From JBEEFP01 sp041166085 (GTDB lineage Bacteria > Actinomycetota > Acidimicrobiia > Acidimicrobiales > JAFATL01): a stretch of 64,000 nt of DNA. The position numbers and the translations under genes are program-made. The DNA is taken from NCBI GenBank assembly GCA_041166085.1, contig JBEEFP010000083.1, forward strand, positions 1-64,000, read 5' to 3'. A model generated the notes under the pieces. It was not told the origin of the DNA. It made no database searches and worked only from the letters and a program-made list of their open reading frames with translations. Shown piece after piece: positions 16,501 to 24,802 of the stretch; the stretch's first letter is position 1; every line of letters starts with the position of its first letter.

Positions 16501-16736
16501 CCTACGCCCAGCGCGGCAGGGGCGAGCGCAAGCGACCGTCGGCCGGCTGGGCCAGCCTGACGCCGGCCGAGCTCGACGTGGTGCGCCTCGTCGCCGACGG
16601 TCTGCCCAACAAGGAGATCGCGGCGCGACTGTTCATCTCGCCGCGAACGGTGCAGGCCCATCTCACCCACGTCTACGCCAAGGTGGGCGTCAGCTCACGC
16701 GTGCAGCTCGCGACCGAGGCGGCGAAGCGGAGCTGA
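13509..16736 (+). CDS. cyclase-like/STAND ATPase/LuxR regulator 1 (1075 aa)
   Basis: Three parts are visible. Residues 11-170 form a class III nucleotide-cyclase homology domain (LLLADVEGSTRLW; metal Asp19 and Asp64; N116 and R120 kept). The substrate-defining Lys is Gln60 and the Asp is Pro113 in my eye alignment, so activity is doubtful or altered. Residues 195-500 are an NB-ARC-like STAND ATPase (Walker A GSGGAGKT at 223-230, Walker B VLVVLDNCEH ending near 302, REPLG sensor). A TPR-like helical region follows, and residues 1015-1075 are a LuxR HTH (LTPAELDVVRLVADGLPNKEIA). M. tuberculosis has proteins of this layout (Rv0386 type). ATG 13509 and GTG 13524 are both possible starts. Confidence 0.9.
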   Translation: MEETGAVLPGGTVTLLLADVEGSTRLWETEPEVMAAALGRLEDTLVEALGRHNGARPLEQGEGDSFVAAFTRASDAVAAALGLQLADLDPIRLRIGIHTAEVQLRDDANYMGPAMNRTARLRDLGHGGQTLLSQATHDIVVERLPAKATLTDLGTHRLKDLARPEHVHQLGHPELRSEFPPLRSVDAYPNNLPIQLTSFIGREAELDELRTLFREHRLVTLTGSGGAGKTRLAVQVGAELLADFPDGVWHVELAPITDPDLVATSVARAMGLQDEVNRTATETIIRHTAGRPVLVVLDNCEHLLDASASLAEALLRGCPSLTILATTREPLGVAGEATWRVPSLDDTQARRLFEDRARRARNDFAVNDANATAVDEVCRRLDGIPLAIELAAARVRAFSPEQIAAGLNDRFRMLTGGSRTAVQRQQTLRASVDWSHRLLSDAEQVLFRRLAVFPGSFDLEAAQAVGADGDLEPHHVFDLLALLVDKSLVTADETDGTTRYRLLETVRQYAAEQLDTADEAVGTRRLHRDHYVGVTALVGLAGANDRVQLAVELDNFRAAMSWSLEADELDRAVVIAVSLNAIWFDGRFKEGRTWFDEVLGRGPLQPSFRAAALAAAGWLDSFAFADRAIPRALEAVALARDVGDPALIAYALASAGVTQVFTAPEAAAEALRESLALARGSNAGLVGMVLFFLANASADLGDVEEAVALLEEGLVVGSTRANGFVSRSCQYLLAFLLCTRGDLRRATSLATESVADARAAADRLSIGFALANAGLIHALSGDASRAWTYRAESLTVADDLGIPMVDGWVCVLGGIASLATGDVAQAQELLGRWSPHEVWARSALGPLAEADLAAGDVEGARHRADEAMARPTPEMRWERGWALTARARVASAEGDTDLAERLGHQALVVRDEYGDKGGLCDTLELLAALSASGANHEEAARTLGAAQALRDRVGYVRFVIYRDWYDAVVASSRAELGDDAFDAAWAEGAALSLDEAVAYAQRGRGERKRPSAGWASLTPAELDVVRLVADGLPNKEIAARLFISPRTVQAHLTHVYAKVGVSSRVQLATEAAKRS

Positions 16737-16749
16737 CCGCGCCGGTCAG
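16733..16749. terminator. short hairpin between convergent genes
   Basis: CTGACCG-cgc-CGGTCAG forms a perfect 7-bp stem that contains the stop codons of both convergent genes (TGA on each strand). There is no T tract, so its terminator role is an inference. Confidence 0.45.
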
Positions 16750-17888
16750 GCGGGTGGGGGAACCCAGCTCCAGCGCCCTGGCCCGCCCTCGAGCCGGTGC
16801 CCGCCGTGGGTGACGAGCTCGTGGTCGTGGCGGCAGAGAGTGGCCAGGTTCCAATAGGCGGTCGCTCCGCCCCTGGCGTGGTCGAGCAGGTAGTGGTGCA
16901 CCTCGAGCCGTTGCGTCGCGCCGCACCCCGGCCGCACGCAGTGGTAGCCGTCACGTTCGTGCACCGCGGTGGCGAGCTCGGCGGGCACGTGGCGCCCGAG
17001 GTGGCTCACCGCCGAGACGTCGGTGCCGTCGTGCAGCACCGCCTTGACGAACGCGCCGGCGAGGATCGCACCGATGGCCTCCTCGACCGGCACGCAGCCA
17101 GTGCCAACCGCCTCGCACAGACCGCTTCCGCCCGCGAGGCGCCTCTCGTCGACGCGCACGACGACGGTGGTGCCGACGCCGGCGCCGCCACCGGTGACCA
17201 GGCGCTCCAGGGCGTCGGCTCGGTACGCGGCCGCCGGTTCGTGGCGACCCTCGGCATAGGCCTCTTTGAACACCCGGTCTGCCTCGGCCGTGATCGCGGC
17301 CTCGATGCGGGCACCCACCATGGGCGTGGTCTTGCCCTCGAAGCAGTAGCCCCCGTCGCTGTCGGTCCATGACCGGTAGAAGCGCTGGCGATGCACGCGC
17401 TCGTTGCGGGCCCGTTCCTCAGCGATCGAGCGCATCCGGGCCTGTTCCTTGCTACAGGTGCGCTGGAGCTGCTTGAGGTTCTCGACCGACGCGGCGTCGA
17501 GCAGGCGCTCCTCGTTCTCCTGGGTGGCCGCGGCTGCGATGGCACGCAGCTTGGGACCCGACAGCTCGCCACGGCGCAGCGCGTCGCTGACCGCCGGCAG
17601 CTCGGAAAGCTTGGCCGAGGCTTCCAACGTCGCCGCCGCTTCGCCGTAGCTCGTGCCCGTGGTGGCCGACAGCCACTCTTCGGGGGAGCGGTGCCCGGCA
17701 CGCGCCCACGTGTTCGCCTCGGCGGCACGATCGGCGACGAGGGTCTTGATCGAGCTGGCCCGCAGTTCGACCGCGGCAGCCGCGGCGAGCACGGCGGCCG
17801 CGTCGGTCGACGCCAACCGCTCAGGATCGAGCGACGCCAGCAGCACGTCGAGCTCGGTCCCCATCGTGCGAAGCGACTCCAGCAACAC
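16746..17888 (-). CDS. DUF222/13E12-type HNH endonuclease-like protein
   Basis: The 380-residue protein has a long helical N-terminal DUF222 domain (ELRASSIKTLVADRAAEANTWARAGHRS, then EEWLSATTGTSYGEAAATL) and a C-terminal HNH motif: RDGYHCVRPGCGATQRLEVHH, LDHARGG, NLATLCRHDHELVTHGG. The HH pair, the Asn in NLATLC and the last His form the expected metal and catalytic set, with a CxxxC...CxxH zinc frame. This is the 13E12 family, multicopy in actinobacteria and of uncertain role. The GTG start follows a strong gaggaggc site. It lies between two cyclase-LuxR genes; no terminal repeats mark it as a mobile element. Confidence 0.85.
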   Translation of the reverse strand: MLLESLRTMGTELDVLLASLDPERLASTDAAAVLAAAAAVELRASSIKTLVADRAAEANTWARAGHRSPEEWLSATTGTSYGEAAATLEASAKLSELPAVSDALRRGELSGPKLRAIAAAATQENEERLLDAASVENLKQLQRTCSKEQARMRSIAEERARNERVHRQRFYRSWTDSDGGYCFEGKTTPMVGARIEAAITAEADRVFKEAYAEGRHEPAAAYRADALERLVTGGGAGVGTTVVVRVDERRLAGGSGLCEAVGTGCVPVEEAIGAILAGAFVKAVLHDGTDVSAVSHLGRHVPAELATAVHERDGYHCVRPGCGATQRLEVHHYLLDHARGGATAYWNLATLCRHDHELVTHGGHRLEGGPGRWSWVPPPA

Positions 17889-17912
17889 CGCTGCCTCCTC
17901 GAGGCCACGGGA

Positions 17913-17934
17913 GTTCTCAGGGGGAAGTGAGAAC
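17913..17934. promoter_or_regulatory. inverted repeat upstream of the HNH gene
   Basis: GTTCTCA-N8-TGAGAAC lies 25 bp before the HNH start. It could be an operator or a leader hairpin. An AT-rich stretch (gttattttac, unusual for this window) follows on the plus strand and may hold the divergent promoters. Confidence 0.4.
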
Positions 17935-17994
17935 TACAACGGTGTTATTTTACTCGCACACGCGTTCGATGGCAAGGGATTCGAGAAGATTTCG

Positions 17995-18014
17995 CATCTG
18001 CCACATGGCAGATG
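17995..18014. promoter_or_regulatory. 20-bp palindrome upstream of second cyclase-LuxR gene
   Basis: CATCTGCCA-ca-TGGCAGATG is a perfect 9-2-9 palindrome, 36 bp before the chosen start of the second cyclase-LuxR gene. A similar palindrome sits before the first one (13409-13428). It is a candidate autoregulatory LuxR-type site. Confidence 0.6.
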
Positions 18015-18050
18015 TTCTGGGCGCGTCAACTGCGCCATCCTGTCAGCGTC

Positions 18051-21000
18051 ATGCCCATCCCGACCGGCACGGTCACCTTCCTGCTGACGGACGTCGAGGG
18101 CTCGTCCCGCCTGTGGGAGGGTGACGACGGGACCGTCGGGCCGGCGGTCGCCCGGCACTATGAGATCCTCGACGCGGCCATCACCGCCCACGCCGGGACC
18201 CGGCCATTGGAACAGGGCGAGGGCGACAGCGTGGTCGCGGCGTTCGCCCGTCCGTCCGACGCCCTGGCCGCCGCGCTGGCGGCGCAACGCGCGTTGATGT
18301 ACGAGGCATGGCCGACCGATCGCCCGGTCCGCGTTCGCATGGCCATCCACACGGGTGAGGCGCAGCTGCGTGACGACGCCAACTACATGGGCCCCGCCAT
18401 GAACAGGACGGCTCGCCTGCGTGAGCTCGCGCACGGCGGGCAGGTGCTGGTGTCGAGCGCGACCCAGGAGTTGCTCGGCGACCGGCTGCCCGAGCGCGCA
18501 GTGCTCGACGACCTCGGCTCGCACAGGCTCCGCGACCTCGGCCGGCAGGAGCACGTCTTCCAGCTCTGGCACCCCGAGCTCCCGCGCGAGTTTCCGCCAC
18601 TGCGCTCCGTCGACGCCCGGCCCAACAACCTGCCGGCGCAGCTGACGACCTTCATCGGTCGTGAGGACGAGATCGCCGCGCTGCGCAAGGCGTTCGCCGA
18701 CCAACGGCTGGTGACCATCACGGGCTCGGGAGGATGCGGGAAGACCCGGCTCGCGCTCCAGGTCGCGGCGCAGGTCCTCGACGACCACCCCGACGGGACG
18801 TGGTGGGTCGATCTCGCGCCCGTGGCGGATCCTGGCCTCGTCGCGACCACCGTCGCCAACGCGCTCGGCATCCGCGAGGTGCCGGGGGAGCGAGCGGAGA
18901 CGACCGTGGCCCGGCTGCTCGCGTCGCGCCGCTGCCTGGTGATCCTCGACAACTGCGAGCACCTCATCGACGCTTGCGCGGCACTCGCGCACACGCTCCT
19001 CGTGTCCTGCCCCGGCGTCGTCGTCGTGGCCACCAGTCGAGAACCGCTGGGAGTGGACGGCGAGATCACGTGGCGTCTGCCGTCGCTGACGGTGCCGAGC
19101 GACGACGTCGCACTGCACGCCCTCGATGAGTACGAGGCCGTTCGGCTGTTCGTCGATCGTGCCGTGCGGGCCCGCCCGACGTTCGCGCTGACGGCGGACA
19201 CCGCGCCGGCCGTCGTCCAGATCTGTCGACGGCTCGACGGCATCCCTCTTGCCATCGAGCTGGCGGCCGCGAGGGCCCGTGCCCTCAGCCCGACACGGAT
19301 CGCGGAAGCGCTGGACGAGCGCTTCCGGCTCCTTGCGGGCGGCGCCCGCACCGCCATGCCACGGCAGCGCACACTCGAGGCGTCGGTCGGTTGGAGCTAC
19401 ACCCTTCTCGACGAGCACCAACGCAGGCTCTTCGGTCGCCTGTCGGTGTTCGCCGGCACCTTCGCGTTGGATTCGGCGGAGGCGGTCTGCAGCGGTGACG
19501 GCCTCGACGCGTACGAGGTCTTCGACCTCCTGCTGCAACTCGTCGACAGGTCGTTGGTGCAGGTGGACGAGGGCGACCGCTATCGCCTGCTGGAGACCGT
19601 TCGCCAGTACGGCCGACTGAAGCTGGTCGAGGCGGGCGAGAGCGATGACGTGCGGGCGCGACACCTCGAGCACTTCACCGATCTGGTGGAGCGGGCCCAG
19701 TCGTTGGTCGAGTCCGGGGGCACCGCGGAGTGGCTCGACCGGCTCGAGCGGGACTTCGACAACATCCGGGGCGCGCTGGAGTGGTCGCTGGCCGCGGGTC
19801 GGGCCGCAGACGGCCTTCGCCTCGCGACGGCATGGCCTGAGCGCTGGGCCTTCAGCGGCCGCATACCGGAGGGCCTGACCGTCATCCAAGGGCTCATGGG
19901 CGCGGCGGCCCCAGAGGGCCGGTTGCTCGCGCAGTCGCTCGTCGCGCTGCAGACGATCACCGCGTACGGCGCGGTGGACCTCGAGCAGTCGCTCACCGAC
20001 GGGAAGCGAGGTCTGGCGCTCGCCGAGGAGGCGGGCGACGACCGCCTCGCGGCGCGAGCTCGCGTCTACATCGCGTTCGCGGAGGGGATGCTCGATCCGA
20101 CGACCGCGGTGCCGAGTCTCGAGGCGGCGGCCGCAGCCACCGTGGCCGTCGGCGACAGCTGGGCTGCGCGTCACGCCCTCAACTGGGTCGGCTTCAACCG
20201 GCTCGCGCTCGGTGAGGTCGAGGCGGCCCAGGACGTGTTCGCGGGGAACATCGCGTCAGCACGCGCGGATGGCGATCTCATCGGTTTGCGCACCGGTCTC
20301 TACTTCGCCGGGCTCTGCTCGTGGGCACTCGGGCGTTCGCGCCACGCCGAAGCAGAGATGCGCGAGGGCCTCGGCGTGGCGTCCACCGCGCGGGACCGCC
20401 TGTGGGTCCCGATGATCGCGGCCAACTTGGCCATCGTGTTGACGTCGCTGGGCCAGTACGAGGAGGCAGAGCTCCTCGCCGACAGAAGCGCGCGCGACGC
20501 GGCCGACACCGGGAACCCGTTCGCGCGTGCCCTCGCGATGTGGGGACTGGCGTGGCTGCGCTCAGCGCAGGGCGACGACGCCGCGGCCAAGGAGGCGGCG
20601 GCCGAGGCGACCGCTTCCTTCGCCGCGGCCGGCCCACCGTGGGCGGCAGCGATGTCGTGTGCTCTTCTCGCGAGAGCGACGGCCGAGACGGGCGACGTGG
20701 GCCGGGCCTACGCGCTCATCGACGAGGCCCTCGACCGGGCCGGGCGGTCAGCGCCCGCGATCGGCCGGGTGCTGACGATCAAGGCACTCATCGCGCAGGC
20801 TGCCGGTGAGCTGGACGTGGCCGAGGACGCAGCTCGTCGCGCCGTCGGGTATCCCGACACGTTGAGCACCATCGACGCGCTGGAGGCGCTGGGCTGCATC
20901 CTCGTGGAGCGCGAGGACCACGCGGAGGGCACACGACTCCTTGGCGCCGCTGCTCGCGCCCGCGCCGACTCCGGCCTGGTGCGCTGGCCATCGCTCGACG

Positions 21001-21344
21001 CGGCGCATGCGGACGCCGAGGACGCGGCTCGACGAGTCCTGGGCGACGAGCAGTTCCGGCAGGCATGGGCGTCGGGCCAGGCTTGCGACCTGCCCGAGGC
21101 GGTCGCCCAGGCCACGCGCGGGCGTGGCCCACGCGGGCGACCCGCCTCGGGTTGGGACAGCCTCACGCCGACCGAGTTGGACGTCGTGCGTCTCGTCGCC
21201 GAGGGTCTCACGAACCCGCAGATCGGCGAGCGCCTCTTCATCTCCCGCGGAACCGTGAAGACCCACCTTGCCCACGTTTTCGCCAAGGTCGGCGTCTCCA
21301 CCCGCGCCGAACTCGCCACCGAGGCCACGCGGCGTCAGCGCTGA
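18051..21344 (+). CDS. cyclase-like/STAND ATPase/LuxR regulator 2 (1097 aa)
   Basis: A paralogue of the regulator at 13.5 kb with the same order. The cyclase homology domain (FLLTDVEGSSRLW, metal Asp14 and Asp59, N118/R122 kept) again has Gln55 for the substrate Lys and Pro115 for the Asp. The STAND ATPase has Walker A GSGGCGKT at 225-232 and CLVILDNCEHL, and is followed by a winged-helix/TPR-like region. The last 60 residues are a LuxR HTH (SLTPTELDVVRLVAEGLTNPQIGERLFISRGTVKTHL). ATG 18051 is chosen because homology to the first protein begins there; ATG 18012 lies inside a palindrome. The two proteins probably arose by duplication, with the HNH gene now between them. Confidence 0.9.
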   Translation: MPIPTGTVTFLLTDVEGSSRLWEGDDGTVGPAVARHYEILDAAITAHAGTRPLEQGEGDSVVAAFARPSDALAAALAAQRALMYEAWPTDRPVRVRMAIHTGEAQLRDDANYMGPAMNRTARLRELAHGGQVLVSSATQELLGDRLPERAVLDDLGSHRLRDLGRQEHVFQLWHPELPREFPPLRSVDARPNNLPAQLTTFIGREDEIAALRKAFADQRLVTITGSGGCGKTRLALQVAAQVLDDHPDGTWWVDLAPVADPGLVATTVANALGIREVPGERAETTVARLLASRRCLVILDNCEHLIDACAALAHTLLVSCPGVVVVATSREPLGVDGEITWRLPSLTVPSDDVALHALDEYEAVRLFVDRAVRARPTFALTADTAPAVVQICRRLDGIPLAIELAAARARALSPTRIAEALDERFRLLAGGARTAMPRQRTLEASVGWSYTLLDEHQRRLFGRLSVFAGTFALDSAEAVCSGDGLDAYEVFDLLLQLVDRSLVQVDEGDRYRLLETVRQYGRLKLVEAGESDDVRARHLEHFTDLVERAQSLVESGGTAEWLDRLERDFDNIRGALEWSLAAGRAADGLRLATAWPERWAFSGRIPEGLTVIQGLMGAAAPEGRLLAQSLVALQTITAYGAVDLEQSLTDGKRGLALAEEAGDDRLAARARVYIAFAEGMLDPTTAVPSLEAAAAATVAVGDSWAARHALNWVGFNRLALGEVEAAQDVFAGNIASARADGDLIGLRTGLYFAGLCSWALGRSRHAEAEMREGLGVASTARDRLWVPMIAANLAIVLTSLGQYEEAELLADRSARDAADTGNPFARALAMWGLAWLRSAQGDDAAAKEAAAEATASFAAAGPPWAAAMSCALLARATAETGDVGRAYALIDEALDRAGRSAPAIGRVLTIKALIAQAAGELDVAEDAARRAVGYPDTLSTIDALEALGCILVEREDHAEGTRLLGAAARARADSGLVRWPSLDAAHADAEDAARRVLGDEQFRQAWASGQACDLPEAVAQATRGRGPRGRPASGWDSLTPTELDVVRLVAEGLTNPQIGERLFISRGTVKTHLAHVFAKVGVSTRAELATEATRRQR

Positions 21345-24034
21345 CCGGCGACGAGATCCTCGAGGACGGCGTCGATGGTCGCCGACAGCTCGGGATCGGG
21401 AAGGGACGTTCCCGCCATCACCTGGGCGACGTGGCCGCCGAACTCGGCCACGGTCGGGATGGGCGGCTCGAGGGCGTGGGCCGTCCCGTCCGCGTGCAGG
21501 TCGAACAGGATGCGGCCCAGGAAGAAGTACATCGGCTGAGTCCGGAACCGCCCATCGCGGGCGGCGAGCGCCATGAGCTCGGCACCACCGGCGACGTCTC
21601 CCTCGCGCAACGCGATGTACCCGAGGGCGATGACGCAGTCGGTCGCCATGAGCGGGTAGTGGTCGCGCAGGGTCGCGGCGGCGAGATCGGACAGCACGAC
21701 GCGCGCGTCGCTGAAGCGTTCCAAGCGGGCCAGCGCCATCGACTCAAGGACGGCGCCGTAGCGGAACAATGACCCGCCCCATGACGCGTACGGGCTGAGC
21801 ATGGCGTCGAGAGTGCGGGCGTCTTCGAGGGCTCGTCCGCCGTCGCCGAGCAGCAGCCTCGCGAGCGCGCAGCCGAGGAGCGCCCACCATCGGTCCCACG
21901 TGCGCCGGTCGGGCTCTCCGCTAGCGAGGATGGCCTCGAACCGGGACAGCGCGCCCGGCGGGTTGATGGCGATGGTCGTGCTGGCGGCCCAGCCCTCGCA
22001 CCATCGGGCCTCGACTTGCTGGTCCAGCTCCCGTGCGACCTCGATCGCCTCGTCGTACCGGCCGAGGGCCCAGAGCGCGATCGAGCGCGTTTCGCCATCG
22101 GGTGCGAGCTCGAGTGACCGCTCGGCCAGGGGGCGAACGCGGCCCAGGTCGCCCGCGCCGATGGCAAGACCCGCCATGCAGCCGTAGACGTCGGCGCGCA
22201 GCTCGCGCGGCTGCGACTCGTCCTCGGCGACGGCTACCAACCATCGCCACGCCTCGTCGCGGAGCGGCGGTGAATGCATCCACGTGAACCCCACCGTCAA
22301 CGCCAATCGACCCACCAGGTCCGGACGGTTCTGAGCCGTGCTCCAGTCGAGGGCGGCCCGCTGGTTGCCGTGGTCGGCCAGACAACCGCCGATCGTGTCG
22401 AAATCGAGGTACGACTCCCAGCCGATGCGGTCGAACAGCTCGACGTAGTAATCGCGGTGGGCGTCCCGGGTCGACGGCGCCTCTCCGCTGTCGACCAGGC
22501 GGTCCTGGGCGTACAGACGCACGGTCTCGAGCAGCCGGTACCGGGTCAGCTCCGCGGCCGGCTCGACATTCACCAGCGATTTGGCCACCAGAGATCGGAT
22601 CAGCTCGACCGAGCTCGGCATGGCCACGACCGATTCGGCCGCCTCGAGGGTGAACGAGCCCGAGAAGACCGCGAGCCGGCGCAGGCAGCTCTGCTCGACG
22701 TCGCTCAGGAGGTCCCAGCTCCAGTCCATCGCGGCCTGGAGGGTCTGCTGTCGTTGCGCCCGGCGACGGCGGCCCCCGACGAGGAGGTCGAAGCGCTCGT
22801 CGAGACGCCGGGCGATGTCAGCGACGCTGAGGTGGTCGACGCGTGCGGCGGCCAGCTCGATGGCGAGCGGGATGCCGTCGAGACGCTGACAGATGGCGAC
22901 CACGTCCGTCGCGATGTCGTCGGTGAGGTCGAACTGGCCAGCCGCGGCGCGGGCGCGAGCCACGAACAGCTCGACCGCGGCACCGTGCGCGTCGGCGGCG
23001 GCCAATGACGGCACGCGGTAGCTCTGTTCGCCCTCGAGCTGCAGCGCCTCTCGGCTGGTGGCGAGCACCGTGATGTTCGGACAGCGGCCGAGCATGACGT
23101 CGATCACGTCGGCGCTGGCGTCGATGAGGTGCTCGCAGTTGTCGATCACGATGAGCGACCGCCGCGCACCGAGGTAGGTCAGCAGCATGGCCTCGAGGTC
23201 AGACTCCTCACCCTGGACGTTCACGCCCGTCGCGACCGCGCTGAGGACGGCGTCGGGATCGGCGATGGGCGCCAGGTCGACGAAGAACACGCCGTCGGGG
23301 TGTCGATCGCGATCCCGTCGCGCCGCCTCCAACGCGAGCCTTGTCTTGCCGGAGCCGCCGACACCGGTGAGCGTCACGTGGCGGCTGTGGGCCAACAGTG
23401 TCACCACCGCGGCCAGCTCCGCGTTGCGGCCGACGAACGACGTGCGGGGCACGGGAAGATCAACGACGGCCTCGCGCGTGCGAGGCGCCGGGAACGTGCC
23501 GGGCAGCTCGGCGTGGCAGACCTGGAACAGCTCGACGGGTTCGGTGACGTCCTTCAGGCGGTGGCGCCCCAGACTGCGTAGCGACACGCGGGGCGGCAGG
23601 GCCCCGGCCGCCAGGTCGCGCACGACGGGCGAGACCAGCACCTGCCCGCCGTGGGCGGCGTCGCCGATGCGGGCCGCCTCGTGGATGGCCATCCCGACCA
23701 CGTCGCCGTCGGCCCACTCGATCTCGCCCGCGTGGACTCCCATGCGCACCCGCAGATCGACGCCGTCCGGCCAGGAGTGGGCGGCCAGCGCGAGCTGGGC
23801 TTCCACGGCGGCGGCGAGCGCGTCTCGCGCTGAGTCGAAGATGACGAAGAAGCCGTCGCCTCCCGTCGAGTGCTCCGTGCCGTTGTGGGCGGCCATGGCC
23901 GCCCGCATGAGCGCCCGGTGGTCCCCGAGCGCCGCGGGGTACCGATCGCCCAGGGATGCGAGCAGGCGCGTCGAGCCCTCGATGTCGGTGAACAGCAGCG
24001 CTCGCGTCCCCACGGGGCCGGTCACAGGCTGCAT
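21335..24034 (-). CDS. cyclase-like/STAND ATPase regulator 3, no HTH (899 aa)
   Basis: The cyclase homology domain begins ALLFTDIEGSTRLL (Asp17) and has GGDGFFVIF (Asp60). Ser56 stands where the substrate Lys should be, Met115 for the Asp and His118 for the transition-state Asn; Arg122 is kept. The STAND ATPase follows (Walker A GVGGSGKTR, Walker B SLIVIDNCEHLID, REALQLEGE), then a TPR-like region to the end. Unlike its two neighbours it lacks the C-terminal LuxR HTH, so it is not an obvious DNA-binding protein. Its stop overlaps that of the second regulator by 10 bp in a convergent arrangement. Confidence 0.87.
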   Translation of the reverse strand: MQPVTGPVGTRALLFTDIEGSTRLLASLGDRYPAALGDHRALMRAAMAAHNGTEHSTGGDGFFVIFDSARDALAAAVEAQLALAAHSWPDGVDLRVRMGVHAGEIEWADGDVVGMAIHEAARIGDAAHGGQVLVSPVVRDLAAGALPPRVSLRSLGRHRLKDVTEPVELFQVCHAELPGTFPAPRTREAVVDLPVPRTSFVGRNAELAAVVTLLAHSRHVTLTGVGGSGKTRLALEAARRDRDRHPDGVFFVDLAPIADPDAVLSAVATGVNVQGEESDLEAMLLTYLGARRSLIVIDNCEHLIDASADVIDVMLGRCPNITVLATSREALQLEGEQSYRVPSLAAADAHGAAVELFVARARAAAGQFDLTDDIATDVVAICQRLDGIPLAIELAAARVDHLSVADIARRLDERFDLLVGGRRRRAQRQQTLQAAMDWSWDLLSDVEQSCLRRLAVFSGSFTLEAAESVVAMPSSVELIRSLVAKSLVNVEPAAELTRYRLLETVRLYAQDRLVDSGEAPSTRDAHRDYYVELFDRIGWESYLDFDTIGGCLADHGNQRAALDWSTAQNRPDLVGRLALTVGFTWMHSPPLRDEAWRWLVAVAEDESQPRELRADVYGCMAGLAIGAGDLGRVRPLAERSLELAPDGETRSIALWALGRYDEAIEVARELDQQVEARWCEGWAASTTIAINPPGALSRFEAILASGEPDRRTWDRWWALLGCALARLLLGDGGRALEDARTLDAMLSPYASWGGSLFRYGAVLESMALARLERFSDARVVLSDLAAATLRDHYPLMATDCVIALGYIALREGDVAGGAELMALAARDGRFRTQPMYFFLGRILFDLHADGTAHALEPPIPTVAEFGGHVAQVMAGTSLPDPELSATIDAVLEDLVAGQR

Positions 24035-24096
24035 GTTGCCTCACACCGCAACACCCGTGTAACGCTTCGTTCACACCGGGCATTTACGCTGGAGTC

Positions 24097-24762
24097 GTGG
24101 CCACCTTCGTCGTCCGCGTGTGGATGCCCGACCGCCCCGGTGTCCTGGGGGCGGTGGCCAGCCGGGTCGGGGCGGTCCGAGGCGACGTGGTCGGCATCGA
24201 CATCCTCGAGCGCGGCGCAGGACGGGCCATCGACGAACTGGTCGTCGACCTCCCTGACGAGGACCTCGTTCCCCTGCTGATCGCCGAGATCGGCCAGGTC
24301 GACGGCGTCGACGTGGAGGACGTGCGCGCCGCCAAGTCCCTGCCCGATCCCCGTCTTGCCGCCCTGGAAGCGGCGGCTCTGCTGGTCGAGGAGGCCACGC
24401 CCGAGGGCCTGCTCACGACCATGGTCACCCACGCCCGGGCCGACTTCGAGGGTGACTGGGCGGCGGTGATCGGCCCCGATTCGGGCACGATGCTGGCGTC
24501 GGCCGGCGAGGCCCCCGACGCGGCGTGGCTTACCGCCTTCGTCGACGGCAGTCGCTCGTCCGACGTGCTGGCGGCGGGGGAGGGTGGCCCCGACGACGTG
24601 GCCTGGGCCTCGCTCCCCGCCGGCGAGTTGTCCCTCGTGGTCGGCCGTCACGGTCGACCCTTCCGCGCCCGTGAGCGGCGCCAGCTGGCCGCCCTCGCCC
24701 GCATCGCCGACCGGCGCTGGGCCGAGGTCAGCCCGGCCAGGGACGCACTCTCGAGGAAATAG
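24097..24762 (+). CDS. ACT-domain protein
   Basis: The first 75 residues are an ACT domain (FVVRVWMPDRPGVLGAVASRVGAV...VVGIDILERG), the small-ligand (often amino-acid) sensing fold. Residues 85-221 have a GAF-like or degenerate sensor look (EGLLTTMVTHARADFEGDWAAVIG, then RERRQLAALARIADRRW) but no firm signature. There is no catalytic domain, so it is probably a sensor or allosteric subunit. GTG is the start. The last codons (DALSRK-stop) are encoded inside the left arm of a 59-bp perfect palindrome. It is divergent from the third STAND regulator. Confidence 0.75.
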   Translation: MATFVVRVWMPDRPGVLGAVASRVGAVRGDVVGIDILERGAGRAIDELVVDLPDEDLVPLLIAEIGQVDGVDVEDVRAAKSLPDPRLAALEAAALLVEEATPEGLLTTMVTHARADFEGDWAAVIGPDSGTMLASAGEAPDAAWLTAFVDGSRSSDVLAAGEGGPDDVAWASLPAGELSLVVGRHGRPFRARERRQLAALARIADRRWAEVSPARDALSRK

Positions 24763-24800
24763 CCCACCGAATCGGTGGGCTATTTCCTCGAGAGTGCGTC
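24742..24800. terminator. 59-bp perfect palindrome, repeat family member 1
   Basis: Arms of 29 bp (24742-24770 and 24772-24800) pair perfectly around a single A. The element lies between convergent genes and includes the stop codon of the ACT gene. The T-rich/A-rich steps (aaat/attt) in the arms fit a bidirectional terminator. It shares CTCGAGGAAAT and ACCGAATCGGT with the element at 54477-54525. Confidence 0.75.
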
Positions 24801-24802
24801 AG

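Noticed and set aside
16746..17888. Mobile element or homing endonuclease insertion
   Set aside because: The HNH protein is of the 13E12 type, but I found no terminal inverted repeats, target duplication or interrupted host gene around it.
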